Assembly: GCA_946614205.1 (NCBI GenBank) | Contig: CAMOGR010000209.1 | Location: 1-6,961, forward strand | Reading direction: 5' to 3' | DNA: 6,961 bases | Source: an uncultured Bacteroidales bacterium | GTDB taxonomy: Bacteria; Bacteroidota; Bacteroidia; Bacteroidales; UBA932 | In this document: one piece after another, positions 1-6,694 of the stretch | Position numbering within the stretch: the first letter of the stretch is position 1 | Layout of the letters: every line of letters begins with the position of its first letter | The notes under the pieces: generated by a model | Told to the model about the DNA's origin: nothing | The model's database searches: none | The model's input: only the letters and a program-made list of their open reading frames with translations | Translations under genes and position numbers: made by a program

Positions 1-1377
1 GCAGTGATGGGCGCCGACCTCAAGCTCGACTGGCTCAAGGAGCAGCTGCAGGAGAACGACCGCACAGACAACATGCGCATGCTGCGCGACCGTTTCCAGG
101 AAAACAAAACTTACCATACCTACAGCTTCATACTCGGCCGCAAAGGAGAATTCATCGTACACCCCGACAGCAGCCGCGTCCTCAAGAGCTACTTCGATTA
201 TGCCCCCAAGAACGACGACGGGAGCTATTACAAGGCAGGCCACAACATGATGGAGGGCTTGAGCGGCTCGGAAAAAATCACGGTAGACGGCCAGACGGTC
301 TACATCTACTACTCCGCCCTCAAGAGCAACGGCTGGTCCATGGGAATCGTCGTTCCCACCAAGATGCTGGCCCTCCCCGGAGTGCTCCTGGGATTCCTCG
401 TATTCCTTATCATCAGCATCGCCGTCATTGTCATAGCACTGGTATGCCGCATCAGCATACGCAGCGCCACCAAACCGCTCGTAAAGCTTGCAGCGTCCGC
501 GGAGGAGGTCGCAAAGGGCAATTTCGAAACCGAGCTCCCGAGAATCAGGTACCGTGACGAAATCTGCCTGCTGCGCGACTCCTTCGAGAACATGCAGCAT
601 TCGCTGTCTGCATACGTGGAGCAGCTCACAACCGCAACCGCCCAGCGAGCCTCCCTGGAGAGCGAACTGTCCATCGCCAACGAAATACAGATGTCCATGC
701 TGCCCAAGACTTTCCCCGACCGACCCGACGTGGATGTCTATGCCAGCCTCACGCCGGCAAAGGCCGTGGGAGGAGACCTGTACGACTTCTACCTCCGCGA
801 CGACATGCTGTTCTTCTGCATAGGCGACGTGTCCGGGAAAGGGGTCCCGGCAGCCCTGGTGATGTCCGGAATCAGCGCCCAGTTCCGGGCACTGTCCTCC
901 CAGCAAACACAGCCGGACCTCATCATATCCGGACTCAACACCTCCATCACCGAGCGCAACGACTCCATGATGTTCGCAACCTTCTTCGCCGGAATGATCA
1001 ATCTGCGCACCGGCGCATTCCACTTCTGCAATGCCGGGCACAACACCCCTGTGGTCATAACCCGCAACGGCGCAAGTCCGCTCGACGTGGAATCCAACAT
1101 CCCACTGGGCGTAGACAGCGAATGGCGTTACCTGCGGCAGAACAAAGTCATCGAGCCCGGCACCACCATCCTGCTTTACACCGACGGAGTCTCGGAGGCG
1201 GAAAACACACGGCACGAACTCTTCGGCGAACAGAGGATGATGAACGTCCTTGAAGAGTGCCGCTCCGACAGGCCAAAGGAACTGACTGAAAATCTGGCTG
1301 CTGCCATACACCGTTTTGCAGACGGCGCCGAACAGTCAGACGACATAACCCTGCTTGCAATCCACTACAAGGGATGA
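1..1377 (+). CDS. Membrane sensor PP2C-type Ser/Thr phosphatase (Cache-HAMP-SpoIIE), 5'-truncated
   Basis: The reading frame is open from the first base and the N-terminus lies outside the window; the ATG at 7 is probably internal. The visible protein starts in an extracytoplasmic Cache-like sensor half (to about nt 360, with the typical [11 protein letters not shown] and [10 protein letters not shown] motifs). A single hydrophobic helix follows (about 364-450), then a HAMP linker (about 450-630), a short coiled coil ending in [14 protein letters not shown] (from 664), and a complete SpoIIE/RsbU-like PP2C phosphatase domain. Metal-binding and family motifs are present: GGDLYDF (769-789), [10 protein letters not shown] (from 820), LLYTDGVSE (1171-1197) and DDIT (1339-1350). 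Such proteins dephosphorylate Ser/Thr on STAS anti-sigma antagonists or similar partners in response to an external ligand. No STAS protein, anti-sigma kinase or sigma factor is visible nearby, so the target is unknown. The stop codon overlaps the next ATG (ATGA). Domain call is secure; ligand and substrate are not. Confidence 0.93.
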   Translation, partial: AVMGADLKLDWLKEQLQENDRTDNMRMLRDRFQENKTYHTYSFILGRKGEFIVHPDSSRVLKSYFDYAPKNDDGSYYKAGHNMMEGLSGSEKITVDGQTVYIYYSALKSNGWSMGIVVPTKMLALPGVLLGFLVFLIISIAVIVIALVCRISIRSATKPLVKLAASAEEVAKGNFETELPRIRYRDEICLLRDSFENMQHSLSAYVEQLTTATAQRASLESELSIANEIQMSMLPKTFPDRPDVDVYASLTPAKAVGGDLYDFYLRDDMLFFCIGDVSGKGVPAALVMSGISAQFRALSSQQTQPDLIISGLNTSITERNDSMMFATFFAGMINLRTGAFHFCNAGHNTPVVITRNGASPLDVESNIPLGVDSEWRYLRQNKVIEPGTTILLYTDGVSEAENTRHELFGEQRMMNVLEECRSDRPKELTENLAAAIHRFADGAEQSDDITLLAIHYKG

Positions 1378-1523
1378 ACGCCGCGAGTATCATAGTGCTT
1401 GCGGTGGTAGTGCTTGCGGTTGCTGCGGCACTGTTTGCAATGCACCGCCGCAAGCGGGCCGGCAAGAGCCTGTACTGCTCGGGCTGCGCCCTCAAAGGAG
1501 TCTGCCAAAAGAAAGAAATATGA
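1374..1523 (+). CDS. Small single-pass membrane protein with CxxC-x5-C tail (FeoB-associated-like)
   Basis: A 49-residue ORF begins in an ATGA overlap with the upstream phosphatase stop and ends in a second ATGA overlap (1520-1523) with the psuK start. This exact nesting is the main evidence that it is real. Residues 5-23 form one strongly hydrophobic Ala/Val/Leu helix. A basic patch (HRRKR, 24-28) follows, then a short cytoplasmic tail with Cys35, Cys38 and Cys44 in the order [10 protein letters not shown]. This layout (N-terminal helix, basic stop-transfer, Cys-rich end) resembles the FeoB-associated Cys-rich membrane protein family, but no feoB is visible and the match is by eye only. The cysteines could bind a metal or undergo redox chemistry; function is unknown. 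A 13-nt direct repeat lies within the helix-coding part. Confidence 0.7.
   Translation: MNAASIIVLAVVVLAVAAALFAMHRRKRAGKSLYCSGCALKGVCQKKEI
1393..1420 (+). repeat. Short tandem direct repeat inside the small membrane ORF
   Basis: The 13-mer TAGTGCTTGCGGT occurs at 1393-1405 and again at 1408-1420, a period of 15 nt. The period keeps the reading frame and encodes two copies of a [10 protein letters not shown]-type hydrophobic block, so it looks like a five-codon duplication that lengthened the transmembrane helix. No wider repeat family is visible. Confidence 0.75.
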
Positions 1524-2383
1524 GAATCTGCGTTATCGGAGGAGCGAACATGGACGTGGCCGCAAGGGCGGCGGGCCTGTTCGTAGCCGGGGACTCCAAC
1601 CCGGGAACCGTCACCGTAGCCCCCGGTGGAGTGGGGCGCAACATAGCCCACAACCTCACCCTTCTCGGGGATTCCGTGAGCCTCGTGACCGTTTTCGGTG
1701 ACGACGGATTCGGGAAGATGCTCCGGGAAAGCTGTGACGCCACCGGCATGGACCTGTCGCTTAGCGAGACAGTCCCGGGAGCGCGCAACGCATGCTTCGT
1801 GAGCGTCGGCGGGTCCGACGGCGAAATGCTCGGAGGCATTTCCGACATGGCGATTACCGGGCTCATGACTCCGGACTGGCTGGAAGCGCGCCTGGAGCGG
1901 ATAAACGAGGCCGACGCAGTGGTGGCCGACACCAATCTCCCGGCGGAGACCCTGTCCCTGCTCGTGGGAGGATGCCTGCCGCCGCTTTTCATAGACGCCG
2001 TATCGTCTGCCAAGGTGCCCCGCCTGCGGGTGGCCCTGGCCGCCTCGCGCCTCCCGGGAAGCGGCCCCATCATTGTCAAGTGCAACCGCCTGGAGGCAGA
2101 AGTTCTGGGAGCCACCGGGCTTTCCGGAGTCAGCCGCATGTTCGTAAGCCTTGGCTCCGAGGGCGTGGAAGTGATTGAAGACGGCGCTGTTACGTCCATT
2201 CCTCCCATTCCGGTCACAGGTATCGTCAATACCACCGGCGCAGGCGACGCCCTGCTCGCCGGCATAGTGCATTGCGGTCCCGAAGCGCCTGCGGCCGAGG
2301 CTGCCGCCTTCGGACAGGAATGCGCCCGTTTCGCCCTTCTGAGCCCTTCCGCCGTAAGCGACCGCCTGCGGGAACTCGCATAG
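1520..2383 (+). CDS. psuK: Pseudouridine kinase (PfkB/ribokinase family)
   Basis: This enzyme phosphorylates pseudouridine to pseudouridine 5'-phosphate, the substrate of the adjacent PsuG. The ATG at 1520 is chosen because the protein then begins [13 protein letters not shown], the usual first strand of the family; upstream codons in this frame look non-coding and overlap the small ORF. The 287-residue protein shows GANMD (8-12), the substrate-side SNPGTV and [11 protein letters not shown] motifs (26-31, 36-46), an NxxE Mg/phosphate motif (Asn189, Glu192) and the C-terminal anion-hole motif NTTGAGD with catalytic Asp243. SNPGT plus GGVGRNIA and the neighbouring psuG favour pseudouridine over ribose or adenosine. 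It is shorter than the enterobacterial enzyme (about 313 residues as recalled), and the missing part seems to lie near residues 199-206. The usual KPNxxE motif reads KCNxxE here. It is coupled to the upstream small ORF through ATGA. Confidence 0.87.
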   Translation: MRICVIGGANMDVAARAAGLFVAGDSNPGTVTVAPGGVGRNIAHNLTLLGDSVSLVTVFGDDGFGKMLRESCDATGMDLSLSETVPGARNACFVSVGGSDGEMLGGISDMAITGLMTPDWLEARLERINEADAVVADTNLPAETLSLLVGGCLPPLFIDAVSSAKVPRLRVALAASRLPGSGPIIVKCNRLEAEVLGATGLSGVSRMFVSLGSEGVEVIEDGAVTSIPPIPVTGIVNTTGAGDALLAGIVHCGPEAPAAEAAAFGQECARFALLSPSAVSDRLRELA

Positions 2384-2389
2384 CGCGGG

Positions 2390-2421
2390 TTTGCAAAAGT
2401 CTGCAGTAAAGCGTATCTTTG
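2390..2421 (+). promoter_or_regulatory. Bacteroidota-type promoter for psuG and probably the suf operon
   Basis: TTTG at 2390-2393 (the -33 box) is followed after 20 nt by TATCTTTG at 2414-2421, an exact match to the Bacteroidota -7 consensus TAnnTTTG. The spacing is within the known 19-21 nt range. It lies in the only real intergenic gap of the window. The predicted transcription start, a few bases past 2421, falls at about 2425-2428, practically on the psuG ATG, so the 5' leader would be absent or only a few bases long. Confidence 0.82.
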
Positions 2422-2427
2422 CAGACT
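2398..2427 (+). promoter_or_regulatory. Palindrome overlapping the promoter (candidate operator)
   Basis: AGTCTGCA (2398-2405) and TGCAGACT (2420-2427) are perfect 8-bp inverted arms separated by 14 nt. Three further pairs, AAG (2409-2411) with CTT (2417-2419), can form inside after a three-base bulge. The right arm covers the end of the -7 box and the predicted start of transcription, and the left arm lies in the promoter spacer, so a bound dimeric regulator would block RNA polymerase. There is no T-run after it, so it does not look like an intrinsic terminator for psuK. Operator function is inference. Confidence 0.5.
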
Positions 2428-3345
2428 ATGACAAAATATCTTGACATCTCCCCGGAAGTCAGGGCGGCACTCGCTGAAAACAAGCCGGTTGTGGCCCTGG
2501 AATCCACCATCATATCCCATGGCATGCCCTATCCGCAGAATGTCCGTACGGCCCTTGAGGTCGAACAGACAATCAAGGACTGCGGAGCGACCCCGGCCAC
2601 CATCGCCGTAATAGGCGGCCGTCTCAAGGCCGGCCTGAGCCACGAAGAGATTGAGCATCTAGGCAAAAGCGGACGCTCCGTCGCCAAGGCCTCACGCCGC
2701 GACCTGCCGGTGCTCGTCGCGTCAGGAGCCGACGGCGCCACCACGGTGACCACCACCATGATAATCGCCGCGATGGCCGGTATCCGCGTCTTCGCCACCG
2801 GCGGCATCGGGGGCGTACACCGCGGAGCCCAGACCACCATGGACATCTCCGCCGACCTGGAAGAGCTCGCCCGCACTCCGGTAATGGTGGTCTGCGCAGG
2901 AGCCAAGTCCATACTCGACCTCGGCCTCACCCTGGAATACCTCGAGACCAAAGGCGTTCCCGTAATCGGATACCGCACCGGGGAACTGCCCGCCTTCTAC
3001 ACACGCCGCAGCGGCTTCAAGGTGGACTACAGGCTCGACACCCCGGAACAGCTCGCCGCCGCCTTCAGGGCAAAGCTCGACATGGGACTCGGCGGCGGAA
3101 TGCTCGTCACCAATCCAATTCCGGAGGAATACTCCATGGACCCCGCAGTCATTAACGCGGCAATCGACCAGGCCCTCCGGGAGGCAGCCGAACAAGGCAT
3201 ACGCGGCAAGGAGACGACACCTTTCCTGCTTGCCCGCATCAAGGACATAACCGGCGGCGACAGTCTCGCCTCCAACATACAGCTGGTGCTCAACAACGCG
3301 CGCCTGGCCGCTCAGACGGCCCGCTGCCTGTGCGAAACCGAATAG
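2428..3345 (+). CDS. psuG: Pseudouridine-5'-phosphate glycosidase
   Basis: PsuG reversibly splits the C-C glycosidic bond of pseudouridine 5'-phosphate to give uracil and ribose 5-phosphate, in the cytoplasm with a divalent metal (Mn). The 305-residue protein is close to the usual length (E. coli about 312). Family signatures are clear: ALESTIISHGMPYP (from 23), VFATGGIGGVHR (121-132), VVCAGAKSILDLG (from 154), NPIP and GKETTPFLL. Counted by hand, Glu25, Lys87, Asp143 and Lys160 correspond at a constant offset of 6 to the E. coli active-site residues Glu31, Lys93, Asp149 and Lys166 (the Schiff-base lysine), so the enzyme should be active. The ATG at 2428 is preferred; an in-frame TTG at 2419 lies inside the -7 box and would not be transcribed. 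It is followed after only 3 nt by sufB. Confidence 0.95.
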   Translation: MTKYLDISPEVRAALAENKPVVALESTIISHGMPYPQNVRTALEVEQTIKDCGATPATIAVIGGRLKAGLSHEEIEHLGKSGRSVAKASRRDLPVLVASGADGATTVTTTMIIAAMAGIRVFATGGIGGVHRGAQTTMDISADLEELARTPVMVVCAGAKSILDLGLTLEYLETKGVPVIGYRTGELPAFYTRRSGFKVDYRLDTPEQLAAAFRAKLDMGLGGGMLVTNPIPEEYSMDPAVINAAIDQALREAAEQGIRGKETTPFLLARIKDITGGDSLASNIQLVLNNARLAAQTARCLCETE

Positions 3346-3348
3346 CAG

Positions 3349-4794
3349 ATGGACGACCTGATAAAAGACCTTACCCGGCAGGAGTACAAGGAAGGCTTCG
3401 TTACCGAAGTCGAGCAGGAATACGTCCCCAAGGGCCTCAACGAGGATGTCATACGGCTCATCTCGGCCAAGAAGCAGGAGCCGCAGTGGCTGCTCGACTT
3501 CCGGCTAGACGCCTTCCGAAAATGGCAGGGCATGAATGAGCCGCACTGGGGCCACCTCAAGCTTCCCAAGATTGACTATCAAGATATTATCTACTGGGCC
3601 GCACCCAAGAAAGACAGCGAGCGCCCCAGCGAAATCGACCCGGCCCTCATGGAGACCTTCGACAAGCTCGGCATCCCCCTGCGGGAGCGCGAGGTCCTTG
3701 CCGGAGTAAAGTCGAAGGAGGTCGCGGTCGACGCAGTATTCGACTCGGTGAGCGTGGCCACGACGTTCCGCAAGACGCTCTCGGAAAAGGGAATCATCTT
3801 CTGTTCCTTCTCCGAGGCCGTCCGTGAGCATCCCGAGCTGGTGCGCAAGTATCTCGCCACCGTCGTGCCTGCCGGCGACAACTTCTTCGCCGCCCTCAAC
3901 TCCGCAGTCTTCTCCGACGGTTCCTTCTGCTACATTCCCAAAGGCGTGGAGTGCCCCATGGAGCTCAGCAGTTACTTCCGCATAAACGCAGCCGGCACCG
4001 GCCAGTTCGAGCGCACGCTCATCGTGGCCGACGAAGGCTCCCGCCTTAGCTACATGGAGGGCTGCACCGCTCCCATGCGCGACACCAACCAGCTGCATGC
4101 AGCGGTGGTGGAAATCATAGCCGAGAAGGGCGCCGACGTCAAATACAGCACCGTACAGAACTGGTATCCAGGCGATTCCGAGGGCCGCGGCGGCATACTC
4201 AACCTCGTGACCAAGAGGGGCCTGTGCCGCGGCGAGGGCTCGCACCTCAGCTGGACCCAGGTCGAGACAGGCTCAGCAGTAACTTGGAAATACCCCAGCA
4301 CGGTTCTTCTGGGCGACGGCAGCTCATCGGAGTTCTACAGCGTCGCAATGACAAATAACTGGCAGCAGGCGGATACCGGCACCAAGATGATACACATAGG
4401 GCGGAACACCCGCAGCCGCATCGTTTCGAAGGGCATTTCGGCAGGCCACAGCCAGAACAGCTACCGCGGTCTCGTAAGGGTCAACCCCGGGGCCGTCGGA
4501 GCACGCAATTTCAGCCAGTGCGACTCCCTGCTAATAGGCTCCCAGTGCGGCGCCCACACCTTCCCCGTAATTGTCAACCATTGTCCGCAGGCCGTCGTGG
4601 AGCACGAGGCCACCACCTCCAAGATAAGCGACGACCAGCTGTTCTACTGCGGTCAGAGAGGCATAGCCCCCGAGGATGCAACCGCCCTTATTGTAGGCGG
4701 TTACGCACGTGAGGTACTGAGCCGTCTGCCAATGGAGTTCGCCGTCGAGGCACAGAAGCTCCTCAGCCTGTCACTGGAGGGGGCGGTCGGATGA
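3349..4794 (+). CDS. sufB: Fe-S cluster assembly scaffold protein SufB
   Basis: SufB is the scaffold of the SufBCD complex on which nascent Fe-S clusters are built from cysteine-derived sulfur. The 481-residue product is near the usual length (E. coli 495) and has the full layout: N-terminal helical part, right-handed beta-helix core and C-terminal helices. Recognisable blocks include [86 protein letters not shown] and [13 protein letters not shown]. Cys391, His419 and Glu420 line up at offset 14 with E. coli Cys405, His433 and Glu434, implicated in cluster formation. Cys239 matches Cys254, on the sulfur-transfer route. It starts 3 nt after the psuG stop, so it is likely co-transcribed with it, and its stop overlaps the pnuC ATG by 4 nt. 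No sulfur-donor gene (sufS, sufE or sufU) is seen in the window. Confidence 0.97.
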   Translation: MDDLIKDLTRQEYKEGFVTEVEQEYVPKGLNEDVIRLISAKKQEPQWLLDFRLDAFRKWQGMNEPHWGHLKLPKIDYQDIIYWAAPKKDSERPSEIDPALMETFDKLGIPLREREVLAGVKSKEVAVDAVFDSVSVATTFRKTLSEKGIIFCSFSEAVREHPELVRKYLATVVPAGDNFFAALNSAVFSDGSFCYIPKGVECPMELSSYFRINAAGTGQFERTLIVADEGSRLSYMEGCTAPMRDTNQLHAAVVEIIAEKGADVKYSTVQNWYPGDSEGRGGILNLVTKRGLCRGEGSHLSWTQVETGSAVTWKYPSTVLLGDGSSSEFYSVAMTNNWQQADTGTKMIHIGRNTRSRIVSKGISAGHSQNSYRGLVRVNPGAVGARNFSQCDSLLIGSQCGAHTFPVIVNHCPQAVVEHEATTSKISDDQLFYCGQRGIAPEDATALIVGGYAREVLSRLPMEFAVEAQKLLSLSLEGAVG

Positions 4795-5390
4795 ACTGGG
4801 TTGAAATCGTATCTGCCGTTCTCGGCCTGAGCTGCGTATTCCTCGCAGGGCGCGGCTCCAAATACAACTTCTGGGTGGGGTATGCATACAACGCATTCCT
4901 CTTCATACTGTTCTGGCGCCAGCACCTCTACAGCGCCATGATACTGCAGCCCATATCCTTGGCAATCAACGCCTACGGACACTGGAGATGGACACATCCG
5001 GCTGCCGGAGAGCAGAATTCACGCGGCGACCTCAGAATCGGCACCCTCAGCCCCGGAAGATGGGCGGGTTTGGTGACATTCGTGGTCCTGTGCGGCCTGC
5101 TGTGGGCAAGGGTGCTGGAGTGGCTGCCGGAGAAATGGCCCGGGACCTTCGCCCCCGACCCCCATCCGGTGCTCGACTCGCTCATTCTCATGCTCACCCT
5201 TTCCGCCCAGTTCCTTAGCGCCCGCAAGTGCTGGGAATGCTGGATAGTGTGGCTGACAGTCAACATCGCAAACATCATACTGTATATCGCCTCCGGGCTG
5301 TACATCATGCCGGTCGTGAGCGCCCTTTACCTCGCCAACGGCATCTGGTCTCTCGTGAGCTGGAAACGCAAATACAACAAAAATGAATAA
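4791..5390 (+). CDS. pnuC: PnuC-family membrane transporter (nicotinamide riboside or related vitamin)
   Basis: This 199-residue, strongly hydrophobic protein has about six or seven membrane spans and the PnuC signature WxxWxxxN-x6-Y at Trp151, Trp154, Asn158 and Tyr165, the residues that line the ligand site in PnuC structures. The first half has the family pattern [13 protein letters not shown], then LYSAMILQP and GHWRW (about 26-65). PnuC proteins are facilitators that take up nicotinamide riboside, trapped by intracellular phosphorylation. Close relatives PnuT and PnuX carry thiamine and riboflavin, and PnuT is known in Bacteroidota, so the substrate cannot be fixed from sequence; no salvage kinase is adjacent. 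It sits between sufB and sufC, overlapping sufB by 4 nt (ATGA) and sufC by 8 nt, so it is translationally embedded in the suf operon, which is unusual. The family call is strong; the symbol is by family only. Confidence 0.87.
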   Translation: MNWVEIVSAVLGLSCVFLAGRGSKYNFWVGYAYNAFLFILFWRQHLYSAMILQPISLAINAYGHWRWTHPAAGEQNSRGDLRIGTLSPGRWAGLVTFVVLCGLLWARVLEWLPEKWPGTFAPDPHPVLDSLILMLTLSAQFLSARKCWECWIVWLTVNIANIILYIASGLYIMPVVSALYLANGIWSLVSWKRKYNKNE

Positions 5391-6135
5391 CATACTACTG
5401 GAAATCAAAGACTTGCATGCAGGCATCGAGTCCCGCGAGATACTTCGTGGCATCGACCTTACCGTACGGCGGGGCGAGGTCCATGCAATCATGGGGCCCA
5501 ACGGCGCAGGCAAATCCACGCTGAGCGCCGTACTCGCAGGGCGCCCCGACTACACCGTCACCGCCGGCAGCGTGAGCTTCGACGGCGCCGACCTTCTCGC
5601 CCTCTCCCCCGAGGAACGTTCATGGGCGGGTGTGTTCCTGAGCTTCCAGTACCCGGTGGAAATCCCCGGCGTGAGCATTACCAACTTCATGAAGGCAGCC
5701 ATCAACGCCCGCCGCAAGGCCCACGGCCTGCCGGAACTCTCGCCTGCCGAGTATCTCAGGATGCTCAAGGAGAAGATGGCTTTCGTGCAGATGAAAGGCG
5801 AATTCGCCAAGAGGGAGGTCAACGTAGGCTTCTCCGGCGGCGAAAAGAAGAGGGGCGAAATATTCCAGATGGCGATGCTCGAGCCCACCCTGAGCATACT
5901 GGACGAGACCGACAGCGGCCTCGACGTGGACGCACTGAGGATAGTCGCCGACGGAGTGAACCGCCTGCGCACGCCGCAGACCGCCGCCATCGTGATTACC
6001 CACTACCAGAGGCTGCTGGAGTACATCGTGCCGGACGTGGTGCATGTACTCAAGAACGGCCGTATCGTTCGCACCGGCGGACGGGAGCTGGTGGACCTCA
6101 TAGAAACCAACGGATACGACGGAATCGATGGATAA
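5383..6135 (+). CDS. sufC: Fe-S cluster assembly ATPase SufC
   Basis: SufC is the soluble ABC-type ATPase that binds SufB and SufD and drives the conformational change needed for cluster assembly. The 250-residue length is normal. All ATPase motifs are intact: Walker A GPNGAGKST (38-46, Lys44), Q-loop FLSFQYPVEIPG (Gln89), signature NVGFSGGEKKR (147-157), Walker B with the SufC-specific LDETDSGLD (Glu175, Asp177) and the H-loop His207. The E-T-D-S-G-L-D form and the FQYPVEIPG motif separate SufC from transporter ATPases. It begins inside the end of pnuC (ATGAATAA, 8-nt overlap) and ends over the start of sufD with the same arrangement (ATGGATAA). Nothing in it is degraded. Confidence 0.97.
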   Translation: MNNILLEIKDLHAGIESREILRGIDLTVRRGEVHAIMGPNGAGKSTLSAVLAGRPDYTVTAGSVSFDGADLLALSPEERSWAGVFLSFQYPVEIPGVSITNFMKAAINARRKAHGLPELSPAEYLRMLKEKMAFVQMKGEFAKREVNVGFSGGEKKRGEIFQMAMLEPTLSILDETDSGLDVDALRIVADGVNRLRTPQTAAIVITHYQRLLEYIVPDVVHVLKNGRIVRTGGRELVDLIETNGYDGIDG

Positions 6136-6694
6136 AGTTTTCACGCTCGGACGCGATGCCGCTCCGTCCCTGTTAAGCCTGGAAGAGGGCGAAAGCGCGC
6201 GCCTGACGCTCATAGTCCCGGAAGGCACGAGCGTCAGGTACAGCCTGGAGGTCGACCTGAACGGCCCCGGCGCCAGCCTCGACCTCGCAGGAGCCTGGCG
6301 CTGCACCTCGGACGAACAGGTGGATATTCATGTGCTTGTGCGCCACAATGCCCCCGGATGCACCTCCACCCAGCTGTTCAAAGGAGTGGTCGACGGCAAG
6401 GCCCGCGCCTCGTTCAACGGACTCGTATACGTCGCGCCCGGGGCCGCCGGTACCGTCGCCCGTCAGGAGAGCCATTCCCTGCTGCTCAGCTCCGAAGCAC
6501 TCTGCCAGGCCCTTCCGCAGCTGGAAATCTACGCCGACGACGTGGAGTGCTCGCACGGCTCCACCACAGGCTACCTCAATCCCGAGGAACTATTCTACAT
6601 GCAGTGCCGCGGCATTCCCGAACAGGAGGCCCGCGCCATGCAGGTGGAGGCATTCCTGGAACCGATTTTCAGACGCACCGGCGATGACCGTTAA
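6128..6694 (+). CDS. sufD: Unusually short SufD-like Fe-S assembly protein (mini-SufD)
   Basis: SufD partners SufB and SufC in the SUF scaffold complex. The 188-residue product carries only the C-terminal core of the family: a beta-helix stretch with HNAPGCTSTQLFKG (from 74), FNGLVYVAPGA, LPQLEIYADDVECSHGSTTG and the C-terminal helices with LFYMQCRGIPEQEA. Cys141 and His143 in ECSHG match E. coli SufD Cys358 and His360; the latter is a proposed cluster ligand. Typical SufD has about 420-450 residues, so roughly 200 N-terminal residues (the helical domain and part of the beta-helix) are absent. This is not a frameshift within the window: the start overlaps the sufC stop by 8 nt, leaving no room for lost upstream coding. 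The ORF is clean and is followed by ispE with an 11-nt overlap. It is therefore probably a functional compact SufD, although an N-terminal part encoded elsewhere cannot be excluded. Confidence 0.88.
   Translation: MDKVFTLGRDAAPSLLSLEEGESARLTLIVPEGTSVRYSLEVDLNGPGASLDLAGAWRCTSDEQVDIHVLVRHNAPGCTSTQLFKGVVDGKARASFNGLVYVAPGAAGTVARQESHSLLLSSEALCQALPQLEIYADDVECSHGSTTGYLNPEELFYMQCRGIPEQEARAMQVEAFLEPIFRRTGDDR

Noticed and set aside
1494..1500. AAAGGAG as a Shine-Dalgarno sequence for psuK
   Set aside because: It ends about 19 nt before the ATG, too far for normal use, and lies within the small ORF; initiation by ATGA coupling is more likely.
1355..1519. N-terminal extension of psuK from the ATG at 1355
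   Set aside because: The extra 55 residues are Cys/Arg/Gly-rich without similarity to PfkB kinases and overlap both the phosphatase end and the small ORF; the family start strand begins at 1520.
1148..2272. Long - strand open frame of 374 codons opposite the phosphatase end and psuK
   Set aside because: It lies antisense to clearly recognised genes, has a low-complexity Gly/Arg/His-rich composition and shows no family motif; high GC content creates such shadows.
2419..2427. TTG start of psuG three codons upstream of the ATG
   Set aside because: The TTG is part of the -7 promoter box and would lie upstream of the transcription start.
2398..2427. Intrinsic terminator after psuK
   Set aside because: The hairpin is followed directly by the psuG coding sequence with no T-tract, and it overlaps a good promoter; an operator fits better.
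1492..2658. Long - strand open frame of 388 codons opposite psuK and the start of psuG
   Set aside because: The composition is Ser/Arg/Pro-rich with no domain, it spans the psuG promoter gap, and both + strand genes are well supported.
3505..4245. - strand open frame of 246 codons inside sufB
   Set aside because: It is fully antisense to highly conserved SufB coding sequence and has no recognisable motif.
5620..6306. - strand open frame of 228 codons opposite sufC and sufD
   Set aside because: It is an antisense shadow of SufC, whose ATPase motifs are intact; the translation shows no family features.
6128..6694. sufD as a decayed pseudogene
   Set aside because: The frame is clean, the overlaps at both ends are tidy, and the Cys/His motif and C-terminal helices are intact; nothing suggests decay other than the reduced length.
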